Notes under the pieces: generated by a model
What the model saw: the letters and a program-made list of their open reading frames with translations, nothing else
Database searches by the model: none
Told to the model about the DNA's origin: nothing
Position numbers and translations under genes: made by a program
In this document: piece after piece, positions 54,901 to 64,000 of the stretch
Position numbering within the stretch: position 1 is the first letter of the stretch
Layout: the number at the start of each line of letters is the position of its first letter
Assembly (NCBI RefSeq): GCF_006542665.1
Contig: NZ_AP019735.1
Span: 1,860,001-1,924,000, forward strand
Direction: 5' to 3'
DNA from: Alistipes communis
GTDB taxonomy: Bacteria; Bacteroidota; Bacteroidia; Bacteroidales; Rikenellaceae
Length of the DNA: 64,000 nt

Positions 54901-55178
54901 TCTACGGCCAGTGGGGCTGGTACGGCAACAGCGAGGGCTTCATGCAGCGCGCCAAGATCGGGTATCTGGGTACGCACCGTCACCAGACCGACCTGGGCAA
55001 CGTTCCCTACGGTTTCTCCTACATGTATCTGCTGACGTTCGACATTCCCGAAGGCGCGACTACGGTGACGCTGCCCAAGGACAAGAAGGTGCTGGTCTAT
55101 GCGATGACGGCGTCGAACAACCCGATCGACGACGTGAAGCTGGCGAGCCGTACCTTCGTGCGTCCCGACGAACGATAG
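51957..55178 (+). CDS. Glycoside hydrolase family 38 (alpha-mannosidase type)
   Basis: 1073 residues with signal peptide (MKLFRLFVVACILTFCAGRAAA). Catalytic domain: VCDAHLDTQWNWDL (zinc His-x-Asp), and FLPDCFGFGYTLPSL with the nucleophile Asp near residue 154; RRNEELLGAAERAA begins the three-helix middle domain with WHQFHDDLTGTSI (zinc His). Large beta-sandwich domains fill ~430-1070. Releases alpha-mannose from glycans in the periplasm. No PUL transport genes nearby; own promoter and terminator. Confidence 0.93.
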   Translation: MKLFRLFVVACILTFCAGRAAAQEQETPAPKTYKIYAVCDAHLDTQWNWDLTHTIREYIPRILFQNLWMLERYPDYKFNFEGGIIYRWMKEYYPLHYARLQKYIDEGRWHISGASWNANDPNMPSAESFIRNILQGQELYKREFGVRSTDIFLPDCFGFGYTLPSLAAHCGLIGFSTQKLSWRKHDFFPDAPYHKKNPFSWGVWYGIDGQSLMAAFDTGGYTAELPADAGYNKDFIRRASNGFDNTAMRYYSGGHLHGTTNCGDKGNSGTVTTARRMAEAMADPDAPVQLISATSDQLFLDYMDRRDELPTYDGELLMDVHAGGCYTSQGAMKYYNRRNEELLGAAERAAVAADWLGAKPYDRAKLNEVWQRVLWHQFHDDLTGTSIADAYRYSWNDELISLQQATEVMTAAVGALSHSLDTRVKGTPVVVYNPVTYDLRDLVEAEVPLDARAKGVAVYAPSGRRVAAQILSREGDRARILFAADVKAAGYAVYDVRPASGVAKSSALKASERTLENRIYRVELDANGDIRSIRDKRAGRELVAEGKAFRMAVFEGNPSNRYPAWEIMKETMDKPGRPIDGDVRISIAEQGPVRATLKVERSYGPSKFVQYVSLTDGGDDDRIDVRNTVDWSSRNVLLKAEFPCAVANAKAAYDLGLGFIERGNNTETAYEVPAQKWVDLTDADGSYGVTILNDCKYGWDKPADNTLRLTLLHTPSTEKRYAHQRTLDHGVHHYTYSIVGHTGARTEDALVAGEALNMPLVAFVAPKHAGHLGRTFSMLAASTPQIGVRALKAAEDGDGYIVRCYETTGNPVEGARITFPAAIVSAEECNGIEERIGDAAFEGRSLVVSAGKFAPKTYRVRLAEPAVRSTLAIDNAPVKLDYDITAYTTDEFFTYYTIDKALGSFAAELIPATVECDGVTFAMGEANTDDAVLCNGQTVALPADRTYTKLYVLASAVEEPRTAEFRVGDRTYEAEVPLWKGFYGQWGWYGNSEGFMQRAKIGYLGTHRHQTDLGNVPYGFSYMYLLTFDIPEGATTVTLPKDKKVLVYAMTASNNPIDDVKLASRTFVRPDER

Positions 55179-55221
55179 CGCGACAGTCTCCACCGACTCT
55201 TCTTCCAACATTTTTTTCGTG

Positions 55222-55256
55222 AAAAGGCCGTTCCCGTCTGCGGGGCGGCCTTTTTC
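55222..55256 (+). terminator. Terminator of the GH38 gene
   Basis: AAAAGGCCG / CGGCCTTTT with an inner CCCG / CGGG pair, followed by T. A second T run (55211-55217) precedes it. Confidence 0.85.
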
Positions 55257-55319
55257 GCGGCGGCGGGAGACCCTTCGCATCCGAAATCGCGGTCCGGTGA
55301 AAATAATCGCGCGCGATTG

Positions 55320-55351
55320 TTGTGAAATCCGCGAATTAATTCCTAACTTTG
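55320..55351 (+). promoter_or_regulatory. Promoter of rpsA
   Basis: TTG (55320-55322), 21-bp spacer, TAACTTTG (55344-55351); leader of about 70 nt. Confidence 0.68.
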
Positions 55352-55427
55352 CAACCCCGCTGCGTGCGGGTAACGTACGAGTATTAACCATTTAACGAGC
55401 GATTGTATCGCAAACACTGTTTCCGTT

Positions 55428-57230
55428 ATGGAAGAGAACAAAACTGTAGTCACGAACGAGAACTTCGACTGGAACGCGTTCGAGAACGATCTGGGCGTCT
55501 ATTCCCAGCCTAAGGAGGAGATCGCCGCCGCTTACGACAAGACGCTGTCGAACGTCGCCGTCGGCGAGGTGGTCGAGGGCACGGTCATGAGTATCGGCAA
55601 GCGCGAGGTTGTCGTCAACATCGGCTACAAGAGCGAGGGCGTCATTCCCGTTTCCGAATTCCGCTACAACCCCGAACTGGCCGTAGGCGAGAAGGTCGAG
55701 GTCTACGTGGAGTCGGCCGAGGACAAGAACGGCCAGCTGTCGCTTTCGCACAAGAAGGCGCGTCAGCTCAAATCGTGGGATCGCGTCAACGAGGCGCTGG
55801 CCAACGACGAGATCATCAAGGGTTACATCAAGTGCCGCACGAAGGGCGGTATGATCGTCGACGTGTTCGGCATCGAGGCGTTCCTGCCCGGTTCGCAGAT
55901 CGACGTGAAGCCCATTCGCGACTACGACGTATATGTAGACAAGACCATGGAGTTCAAGGTGGTGAAGATCAACCAGGAGTTCCGCAACGTGGTCGTTTCG
56001 CACAAGGCGCTCATCGAGGCCGAGTTGGAGGCTCAGAAGCAGATCATCATGTCGAAGCTCGAAAAGGGCCAGATCCTCGAAGGTACGGTCAAGAACATCA
56101 CCTCCTACGGCGTGTTCATCGACCTGGGCGGCGTGGACGGCCTGATTCACATCACCGACCTGTCGTGGGGTCGTGTGAACCATCCCGAGGAGATCGTGCA
56201 GCTCGATCAGAAGCTCAAGGTCGTGATCCTCGACTTCGACGAGGCCAAGAAGCGTATCGCGCTGGGTCTCAAACAGCTCACTCCGCACCCGTGGGAGGCG
56301 CTCGATCCCGACCTCAAAGTCGGCGACAAGGTCAAGGGCAAGGTGGTCGTCATGGCCGATTACGGTGCGTTCGTCGAGATCGCTCCGGGCGTAGAGGGCC
56401 TGATCCACGTGTCGGAGATGTCGTGGAGCCAGCACCTGCGTTCGGCGCAGGAGTTCATGAAGGTCGGCGACGAGGTCGAGGCCGTCATCCTGACGCTCGA
56501 CCGCGCAGAGCGCAAGATGTCGCTGGGCATCAAGCAGCTTACGACCGATCCGTGGGCCGATATCGAGCAGAAGTACCCTGTCGGTACGCGCTGCGTGGCC
56601 AAGGTGCGCAACTTCACCAACTTCGGCGTCTTCGTCGAAATCGAGGAGGGCATCGACGGCCTGGTGCATATCTCCGACCTGTCGTGGACCAAGAAGGTCA
56701 AGCATCCGGGTGAGTTCACCCAGATCGGCGCCGACTTGGAGGTCGTGGTGCTCGAAATCGACAAGGAGAACCGTCGCTTGTCGCTGGGTCACAAGCAGCT
56801 CGAAGAGAATCCGTGGAACGAGTTCGAGGGACAGTTCTCGATCGATTCGATCCACGAGGGAACCGTTACCGAACTGGTCGACAAGGGCGCGATCGTTTCG
56901 CTGACCGATTCGATCGAAGGCTTCTGCCCGATGAAACATCTCGTCAAGGAGGACGGCACGACGGCCAAGGTCGGCGAGAAGCTGCCCTTCAAGGTGCTCG
57001 AATTCTCGAAGGCCACCAAGCGCATCACGCTGTCGCACAGCCGTACGTTCGAAGATGCGAAGCGTGCCGAGTATGCTGCCGAGAAGGCCGAGAAGAAGGC
57101 TGCCGCCGATGCAAACAAGTCGGTGGTGAAGAAGATCAACGCTTCGGTCGAGAAGACCACGCTGGGCGACATCGCCGGGCTGGCCGAGCTGAAAGCGCAG
57201 ATGGCTGCCAAGGAGGAAGAGGAGAAATAG
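55428..57230 (+). CDS. rpsA: 30S ribosomal protein S1
   Basis: 600 residues. Several tandem S1 RNA-binding domains are visible by their repeated cores: GEVVEGTVMSIGKREVVVNIG, ITSYGVFIDLGGVDGLIHITDLSW, VVMADYGAFVEIAPGVEGLIHVSEMSW, VRNFTNFGVFVEIEEGIDGLVHISDLSW, EGTVTELVDKGAIVSL. The third and fourth are the most canonical. The Lys/Ala-rich C-terminus is typical of Bacteroidetes S1. In this phylum S1 matters for initiation because most genes lack Shine-Dalgarno sites. Monocistronic. Confidence 0.97.
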   Translation: MEENKTVVTNENFDWNAFENDLGVYSQPKEEIAAAYDKTLSNVAVGEVVEGTVMSIGKREVVVNIGYKSEGVIPVSEFRYNPELAVGEKVEVYVESAEDKNGQLSLSHKKARQLKSWDRVNEALANDEIIKGYIKCRTKGGMIVDVFGIEAFLPGSQIDVKPIRDYDVYVDKTMEFKVVKINQEFRNVVVSHKALIEAELEAQKQIIMSKLEKGQILEGTVKNITSYGVFIDLGGVDGLIHITDLSWGRVNHPEEIVQLDQKLKVVILDFDEAKKRIALGLKQLTPHPWEALDPDLKVGDKVKGKVVVMADYGAFVEIAPGVEGLIHVSEMSWSQHLRSAQEFMKVGDEVEAVILTLDRAERKMSLGIKQLTTDPWADIEQKYPVGTRCVAKVRNFTNFGVFVEIEEGIDGLVHISDLSWTKKVKHPGEFTQIGADLEVVVLEIDKENRRLSLGHKQLEENPWNEFEGQFSIDSIHEGTVTELVDKGAIVSLTDSIEGFCPMKHLVKEDGTTAKVGEKLPFKVLEFSKATKRITLSHSRTFEDAKRAEYAAEKAEKKAAADANKSVVKKINASVEKTTLGDIAGLAELKAQMAAKEEEEK

Positions 57231-57254
57231 CCCTTTTCCTGCCGGATTTAGGAG

Positions 57255-57292
57255 AACGCTCCCGACGGATAAGTCGGGGGCGTTTCTGTTTT
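57255..57292 (+). terminator. Terminator of rpsA
   Basis: AACGCTCCCGAC / GTCGGGGGCGTT (one wobble), then TTCTGTTTT. Confidence 0.85.
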
Positions 57293-57585
57293 ATCCGCAG
57301 GCGGGCGATGCCGACCTTTACGGCAGGCTGACGTATCCTGTTTCTCGGACTGCGGTCGGCGAGGGGCTTCCCGGCGGTTCGGCGCCGGCGTCAGGTAGTG
57401 CGCGAGCAGGGGCGCATTGCAGTCCGCCGCATGGGGCGGCGGCGAACTTCCGGCATCGCGGAGCGGTGTCGCCGGGCGGACGGGGTCGTGCGCAAAGGCA
57501 GAGATCGAATGTGCGGAATGCCGTTCGTCTGCAATGTCCGATCGGGTACGGGTAGGCGTTCGCGCGCAGGCACCGGCCGGTCGAG

Positions 57586-57616
57586 TGTCAAAATTCGTTA
57601 TCGAAATGTCAAAATG
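57586..57616 (+). promoter_or_regulatory. Two TGTCAAAAT direct repeats upstream of GH78
   Basis: TGTCAAAAT at 57586 and 57607, exactly 21 bp apart (two helical turns), ahead of a degenerate -7 region (TAACTTGC, 57643). Probably the binding site of an activator. The rest of 57293-57585 is GC-rich, with no gene or RNA I recognise. Confidence 0.5.
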
Positions 57617-57695
57617 TATATTTCACCCATGACGGAAAATGGCTAACTTGCGTTTCAAACGAAGCATGTAATTCCAAACTTTAAAACTATCGACC

Positions 57696-60374
57696 ATGAA
57701 AAGATTTCTTCTGCTGTTTCTTGCGACGGTCGTCACGGCGTGGAGCGCTTCGGCGCAACTCTCCGTGTCGCAGCTTCGCACCGAGCATCTGACCGACCCC
57801 GTGGGGATCGGGGAGCGCCGTCCGCTGTTGAGCTGGGAGGTGAGCGATGCGTCGCGCCGCGGCGTGACGCAGAGCGCCTACGAGATCCGCGTCAAGTCCG
57901 GCGGGCGTACCGTCTGGCGGACGGGCAAAGTGGCTTCGGCGGAGTCGGCCGGCGTCTTTTACGACGGCACGCCGCTGACGTCGGATACCCGTTACACGTG
58001 GCAGGTGCGCGTGTGGGACGATCGCGGCAAGGCTTCGGCGTGGAGCCGTCCGGCCTTCTGGCGTACGGGGCTGTTCGACGTCGGGGAGTGGCAGGCACGC
58101 TGGATCGAGCCGGCCGTGAGCGACGACCTCGCTGCGATGTTCCGCCGCACGTTCCGTGTGACGAAACCCGTGGCCGAGGCGACCGTCTATGTGACCGCCC
58201 ACGGCATTTACGAGGCGAGCGTCAACGGGCACCGTGTGAGCGACGACCTGCTGACGCCGGGCTGGACGGCCTACAAGAAGCGGCTGCAATATCAGGCTTA
58301 CGACATCACGCCGCTGGTGGTCAGGGGCGACAATGCCATCGGCGTTACCGTGGCCAAGGGGTGGTGGTTGTCGAAACTGCCGTGGAGCCGCGAGTTCAAC
58401 TACGGCGACAAGTACGGCCTGCTGGCGCAGATCGTTCTCCGCTACAAGGACGGTACGAAGGAGGTGATCGCTACCGACGACACGTGGCGCGCCTCGACGG
58501 GCGAAGTGAGCTACGGCAACCTCTACGACGGCGAGACGATCGATCTGAACCGGCGTCAGAAGGGGTGGGACACCCCGTCGTTCGACGATGCGTCGTGGGC
58601 TTCGGTGCAGGTGGCCGACACCTCGCTCGACAACCTGACGGCCAGCGTCAGCCCGGCCGTGCGGGTAATCGAAACCTTCAAACCCGTCAAGATCTTCACG
58701 ACCCCGTCGGGAGCCCGCGTGATCGACTTCGGCCAGAACATATCGGGGCGCGAGCGCGTGCGTCTGCGCGGCCAGCGCGGCGACACGGTGCGCATCTACC
58801 ACTCCGAGATTCTTGAAAAGGGCGAATTCTTCACCCGCAACCTGCGTAAGGCCAAGGCGTTGAGTACCTATATCCTTTCGGGGGAGGGCGAGGAGTGGCT
58901 CGCGCCCCGGTTCGCCTTCTACGGCTTCCGCTACATCAAGGTCGAGGGAATCGACGGCGAGCTGAACCCCGAGGATTTCGTCGCCGAGGCGATCAGCTCG
59001 GCGACGCCCGAGAACGGTACGTTCGTTTCGTCCGACTCGCTCATCAACCGGTTGCAGTCGAATATCAAGTGGGGGATGCTCGACAACTTCGTCGATATTC
59101 CGACCGACTGCCCGCAGCGCGACGAGCGTCTGGGCTGGACGGGCGACGCGCAGGTCTTCTTCCGCACGGCGACGTTCAACCGCGACGTGCAGACCTTCTT
59201 CAACAAGTGGATGGCCGACGTGGCCGCCGAGCAGTATGCCGACGGCGCGGTCAACGGCGTCTACCCCGTGACGCACCGCAGCCGTATTTCGGCCGGTTGG
59301 GGCGACGTGGCCACGATCATTCCGTGGCAGCACTACATGGCTTACGGCGACCTGCGGATGCTCGAACGCCAGTACCCCAGCATGAAGAAATGGGTGGACT
59401 ACATCACCTCGCAGACCGAGAACGACTTGTGGAGCAAGGGGAACAGCTACGGCGACTGGGTATTTTTCAGTTATGCCGATGACAAGGACGGCCGGTCGGC
59501 GGTGACGATCCGACCCTTCATCCAGCAGTGCTTCTACGCCCATTCGCTCGATCTGGTGGTGCGCACGGCACGCCTGCTGGGCCGAACGGAGGATGCGGCG
59601 AAATACGAAGCGCTGCACAAGCGTGCGGTCGATGCCTTCCGCAACGAATACGTGACGCCCAACGGAATGCTCGTGTCGGATACGCAGACGGCCTACACGT
59701 TGGCGCTGATGTTCGACCTGCTGCCCGAGGCGCAGCGCGCCGGTGCGGCCAAACGTCTGGTCGATAACGTGAATCGTTACGGGCATATCACTACCGGCTT
59801 CCTCGGTACGCCCTATATCTGCGAAGTGTTGACCCGCTTCGGTTACGAGGACGTCGCCTACGAGCTGCTGCTCAACAAGAAGATCCCTTCGTGGCTCTAT
59901 CCCATTTCGATGGGTGCGACCACCATCTGGGAGCGTTGGAACAGTATGCTTCCCAACGGTATGGTCAACTCGAACAGCATGGTGTCGTTCAACCACTATG
60001 CCTACGGTGCGATCGGCGACTGGCTCTATCGTTGGGCCGCCGGTTTGCAGGAGGCTGCTCCGGGCTTCCGTGAAATCCGGATCAAACCCTACCTGAACGA
60101 TCACTTCACTTCGATGAAGGCCGAGCAGCGGACGCCCTACGGCCTGGCGTCGAGCGGTTGGACGAAGGAGGGCGACGCGCTGACGCTGACGGTCGAGATT
60201 CCGGCCAACACTACCGCCGAGGTCTATGTCCCGTCGGCTGCTGCCGACAAGGTGACCGAGTCGGGCCGCGCACTCGACGGCCGCAGCGATCTGAAAGTTG
60301 CGGGCTGGGACGACGGCTATACGCTCGTGCGCCTCGGTTCGGGCCGTTACGAGTTCCGGTCGACGCTGAAATAA
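57696..60374 (+). CDS. Glycoside hydrolase family 78 (alpha-L-rhamnosidase)
   Basis: 892 residues with signal peptide (MKRFLLLFLATVVTAWSASA). N-terminal beta domains: LRTEHLTDPVGIGERRPLLSWEV, ARWIEP and YVTAHGIYEASVNGHRVSDDLL. The (alpha/alpha)6 catalytic domain carries DCPQRDERLGWTGDAQVFF near residue 470 (acidic catalytic cluster) and SMGATTIWERWNSM further on. C-terminal beta domain SSGWTKEGDALTLTVEIPANTTAEVYVP. Removes terminal alpha-L-rhamnose from plant or bacterial glycans. Upstream direct repeats suggest regulated expression. Confidence 0.95.
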   Translation: MKRFLLLFLATVVTAWSASAQLSVSQLRTEHLTDPVGIGERRPLLSWEVSDASRRGVTQSAYEIRVKSGGRTVWRTGKVASAESAGVFYDGTPLTSDTRYTWQVRVWDDRGKASAWSRPAFWRTGLFDVGEWQARWIEPAVSDDLAAMFRRTFRVTKPVAEATVYVTAHGIYEASVNGHRVSDDLLTPGWTAYKKRLQYQAYDITPLVVRGDNAIGVTVAKGWWLSKLPWSREFNYGDKYGLLAQIVLRYKDGTKEVIATDDTWRASTGEVSYGNLYDGETIDLNRRQKGWDTPSFDDASWASVQVADTSLDNLTASVSPAVRVIETFKPVKIFTTPSGARVIDFGQNISGRERVRLRGQRGDTVRIYHSEILEKGEFFTRNLRKAKALSTYILSGEGEEWLAPRFAFYGFRYIKVEGIDGELNPEDFVAEAISSATPENGTFVSSDSLINRLQSNIKWGMLDNFVDIPTDCPQRDERLGWTGDAQVFFRTATFNRDVQTFFNKWMADVAAEQYADGAVNGVYPVTHRSRISAGWGDVATIIPWQHYMAYGDLRMLERQYPSMKKWVDYITSQTENDLWSKGNSYGDWVFFSYADDKDGRSAVTIRPFIQQCFYAHSLDLVVRTARLLGRTEDAAKYEALHKRAVDAFRNEYVTPNGMLVSDTQTAYTLALMFDLLPEAQRAGAAKRLVDNVNRYGHITTGFLGTPYICEVLTRFGYEDVAYELLLNKKIPSWLYPISMGATTIWERWNSMLPNGMVNSNSMVSFNHYAYGAIGDWLYRWAAGLQEAAPGFREIRIKPYLNDHFTSMKAEQRTPYGLASSGWTKEGDALTLTVEIPANTTAEVYVPSAAADKVTESGRALDGRSDLKVAGWDDGYTLVRLGSGRYEFRSTLK

Positions 60375-60397
60375 GGGATTCCCGACGATACGATGAG

Positions 60398-60434
60398 GGG
60401 TGGGGTACGATTGTGCTCCACCCCGTTCGTTTTG
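60398..60434 (+). terminator. Terminator of GH78
   Basis: GGGGTGG / CCACCCC with a 14-nt loop, followed by GTTCGTTTT. Confidence 0.65.
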
Positions 60435-61030
60435 CAGTGCGATCGGGCAGGCCTCCGGCCTGCTGAATGAGTATAGAGGAATTATTCGGAATAAATCATC
60501 GTTGCGTGCAGCGCACAACAGACTCCGCATTGCGAAAAATCGGGAAGAAGAACGGGCGGAGGCTGCGCCGTCGAAAACGCGGGCGCGAGCTCGTCCGCGT
60601 AGCGTTTTAGGCGCAAGCCGTCGGCCGTTCCCCGACTTTTTCGCCCTGCGGACACTTTTGGCGCCACCTTTTGGTGACAAAAGGTGGTAAATCCGCTCCT
60701 CGCAGGAAACACCCAATCAGAGGTACGGAACTTTCCCAAAGAAAGAGAGAATCGATTTCACTTTTTTTCTGTGCTTTTGGCTTGATCCAAAAGCACCAAA
60801 AGATCAAGCACGGCGAAAAGTAGCAGGTGCCGCCATCCGCGCTCGCTGAGCGGGCACAAAAGACTGCGCTGTTTTGCACGCCCGCTCCGGGCGCTCGCGC
60901 CGCTGCCGTCACTGCTTCCGCTATTTTCGCAGTGCGATCCCGCAGGCCGGAGGCCTGCCATGTGCGGACGCAAACAAATAATCATCGTTGCGTGCAGCGC
61001 GCCGCAGCCTCCGCCTTGCGAAAAGTGCAG
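60428..61030. repeat. Repeat-rich intergenic region, two related ~110-bp copies
   Basis: Copy 1 (60433-60541) and copy 2 (60924-61024) share in order: GCAGTGCGATC, a hairpin GCAGGCC-n3-GGCCTGC, ATCATCGTTGCGTGCAGCGC, and CTCCGC-n-TTGCGAAAA. Between them lie further hairpins: CCACCTTTT / AAAAGGTGG (60672-60689) and CTTTTGG / CCAAAAG (60774-60795). No plausible gene in 60375-61136. It looks like an intergenic interspersed repeat cluster. Confidence 0.65.
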
Positions 61031-61083
61031 AGAGCTGCATCGTCCCGATAATCTGGTTCCTCGTGCAATGCTCTGAACGCGAC

Positions 61084-61114
61084 AGCGCCGCCGGAACTAT
61101 TCCGGCGGCGCTGC
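61084..61114 (-). terminator. Stem-loop after groEL
   Basis: 14-bp perfect arms CAGCGCCGCCGGAA / TTCCGGCGGCGCTG, 3-nt loop, no U tract on the minus strand. Confidence 0.6.
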
Positions 61115-61136
61115 TCTGTCGTTTCTGCGGATCGGC

Positions 61137-62768
<1,632 letters not shown>

Positions 62769-62808
62769 AGCTTTTACGGAATTTGATGTGTTTTACGAAT
62801 CGGTGAAA

Positions 62809-63078
62809 TTACAACGTTGCCAGAATATCCGACTGTTTCATGATGAGGTAGTCCGTGCCGTCGACATTGATCTCCGTCCCGGCATACTTGCCGTAGAGTA
62901 CCTCGTCGCCGACCTTGACCTCCATCTTGACCTCCGACGTACCGGGGCCTACGGCCACGACTTTGCCTGCCAGCGGTTTTTCTTTCGCGGTGTCGGGAAT
63001 GATAAGTCCGCCCGCGGTCTTCTCCTCGGCGGGATTCGGGAGAATGAGCACTCTGTCCGATAAAGGTTTTACGTTCAT
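62809..63078 (-). CDS. groES: Co-chaperonin GroES (10 kDa)
   Basis: 89 residues. Lid of the GroEL cage: VKPLSDRVLILPNPAEEKTAGGLIIPDTAKEKP (mobile loop), GKVVAVGPG, VKVGDEVLYGKYAGTEI and MKQSDILATL at the end. First gene of the groESL operon. The upstream 190 bp carry a sigma-54-like promoter and three inverted elements. I see no CIRCE (HrcA) operator. Confidence 0.98.
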   Translation of the reverse strand: MNVKPLSDRVLILPNPAEEKTAGGLIIPDTAKEKPLAGKVVAVGPGTSEVKMEVKVGDEVLYGKYAGTEINVDGTDYLIMKQSDILATL

Positions 63079-63198
63079 AGTTCAACTATTTTTGGTTTGA
63101 CATTCGTTGAAAAATTCTCTCTGTTGCGGTTCGGGGCGGCAGCCGTACGTCCGCATGGCCGCACCGATCCGTTTTTCTGTTTTCGGTGGGGGATTCCA

Positions 63199-63214
63199 AC
63201 AATTGATATGCCAA
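63199..63214 (-). promoter_or_regulatory. Sigma-54-like promoter of groESL
   Basis: Minus-strand TTGGCATATCAATTGT: -24 GG and -12 TTG at correct spacing, with T instead of C at the last position. It predicts a leader of about 110 nt. Confidence 0.5.
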
Positions 63215-63270
63215 ACGGATTTTGGCAGACGCGGTGCCCTTTTTGGCAGATCGGGGCTGTCATTTTGACA
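63209..63270. promoter_or_regulatory. Cluster of inverted repeats upstream of groES
   Basis: TGCCAAA-n5-TTTGGCA (63209-63227), TGCC-n6-GGCA (63235-63248) and the perfect palindrome TGTCATTTTGACA (63258-63270). The last resembles the clpB palindrome (GCGACATTTTGTCGC). They could bind a stress regulator shared by both loci. Confidence 0.6.
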
Positions 63271-64000
63271 CGCTTCCGGACGCGGCCGGTACGGGACGCG
63301 ACATTCGAGAACCGCGGTCGGCGGCCGGCGTTTTCCCGTACGATGCGGCGCTGCGGGCCGCCTTGCGCAGACGTCGGGTTTCGCTTCGCTGCCTGTGCAG
63401 CTCGGGATCGTAGATACGGATGCCGATCGAGATGCCGATCTTGTTGGGATACCACTCCGACGAACCGTTGAAGGGATCGGGGTGCAGCGGTTGTACGGGG
63501 CGGTGCGGCTCCATCTGCGTGCGGCCGTCGAGGTCGTAGCCGTTGTAGAAGCTCGTCATCCACGACCAGCCGAAAAACACGTCGAAGACCCACCGCTTGC
63601 GGAAAATCCGTTCGTAGCCCGCACAAGCACCGAACATGAATCCGTAGCCTTTGCTGTAACGGTTTTCGAGGTGGATGCCCCAGTTCTCGATGTAGGGTTT
63701 CGACATGCGGAAAGCCATCATGCCCGCATTGCCGCCCACGTACCAGCCCCGGGCATAACCGCGGAAGTAGTAGCGGTATTCGTTCAGGAAGATGCCGAAG
63801 TGCATCGGTTTGCTCTGCCCGTCGACGTTGATCGATTTCCACGGCGAATAGACGAACTCCGTCTGGAAGGCGGAGTGGTCGGTCAACCGGAACTCTACGG
63901 CAGGGTTGACGACTCCTACGAGTGCGTAGAGGCCGTTGAGTTTCGCGTAGATCTGTGCGTCGGTCGCTGCGGGACGGAGCAGCGAGGCGAGCAGGAGCAG
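63260..64000 (-). CDS. Putative DUF3575-like outer-membrane protein, 5' end outside window
   Basis: At least 246 residues; the frame is open to base 64000 and reads LLLLASLLRPAATDAQIYAK there, the end of a signal peptide, so only a few residues are missing. Features: ALVGVVNPAVEF, YRYYFRGYARGWYVGGNAGMM, YGFMFGACAGYERIFRKRWVFDVFFGWSW and a later IGISIGIRI strand, the pattern of DUF3575 beta-barrel proteins of Bacteroidetes. The last ~45 residues are basic and low in complexity (RQRSETRRLRKAARSAASY), unlike a barrel end. Its 3' end overlaps the groES palindrome. Confidence 0.65.
   Translation of the reverse strand: MLLLASLLRPAATDAQIYAKLNGLYALVGVVNPAVEFRLTDHSAFQTEFVYSPWKSINVDGQSKPMHFGIFLNEYRYYFRGYARGWYVGGNAGMMAFRMSKPYIENWGIHLENRYSKGYGFMFGACAGYERIFRKRWVFDVFFGWSWMTSFYNGYDLDGRTQMEPHRPVQPLHPDPFNGSSEWYPNKIGISIGIRIYDPELHRQRSETRRLRKAARSAASYGKTPAADRGSRMSRPVPAASGSVSK

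Noticed and set aside
60758..60985. Short frames in the repeat region near groEL
   Set aside because: They lie in hairpin-rich repeats, lack start signals and show no domain.
63079..63258. CIRCE (HrcA) operator before groES
   Set aside because: No TTAGCACTC-n9-GAGTGCTAA-like repeat; the palindromes there are of a different type.

Overview
The window looks like a chromosome segment of a GC-rich member of the Bacteroidales, most like Alistipes (Rikenellaceae). The evidence is the gene repertoire (BatD/BatE, secreted GH3, GH38 and GH78 glycosidases, short lipoproteins, an N-terminal TGS/ThrRS-like nucleoside kinase, DUF4954, WG-repeat proteins) and a recurrent promoter of the Bacteroidetes sigma-ABfr type (TTTG or TTG, about 20 bp, TAnnTTTG). 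Genes are dense and on both strands. Many long antisense frames are GC-driven shadows of real genes. I see no transposase, prophage, CRISPR array, rRNA or tRNA.

Layout. 0-7 kb: end of pckA with a strong terminator, an AraC-type regulator preceded by a 19-bp inverted repeat, an FAD oxidoreductase, class II aldolase and class I fumarase (central carbon metabolism). 6.7-10 kb: batD-batE, recR. 10-19 kb: a putative outer-membrane protein, an NSS-family Na+ symporter, folB, tyrS, dnaX (with a slippery A10 tract), and a divergent pair of putative glycosyltransferase genes fired from fully overlapping promoters. 18.5-26 kb: iron-dependent alcohol dehydrogenase, secreted phosphoesterase, clpB, neuA-like and LuxE-like genes. 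26-34 kb: infC (AUA start), thrS, pdxA, a stand-alone TIR protein with a C-terminal Lcl_C/DUF1566-like domain, trmH-type methylase and RNase Z. 34-38 kb: three tandem paralogous lipoproteins and a GH3 glycosidase. 38-43.5 kb: an operon of an active-looking kinase with WG repeats, a DUF4954 protein, a vWA protein and a catalytically degraded paralogue of the kinase, followed by trxB. 43.5-51.8 kb: SlyD-type isomerase, gcvP, nucleoside kinase, two secreted phosphoesterases. 51.9-64 kb: GH38, rpsA, GH78, a repeat-rich intergenic region, groES-groEL and the end of a DUF3575-like outer-membrane protein.

The most interesting signals are: the kinase/DUF4954/vWA/pseudokinase operon; the TIR-Lcl_C fusion; sigma-54-like promoters combined with palindromes around TGTCAAAATGACA ahead of both chaperone loci (clpB and groESL); a family of short palindromic repeats that carry a complete sigma-ABfr promoter; the dnaX slippery site, where a -1 shift gives an immediate stop; and the AUA start of infC. 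All functional statements rest on motif recognition by eye; no database search was run.
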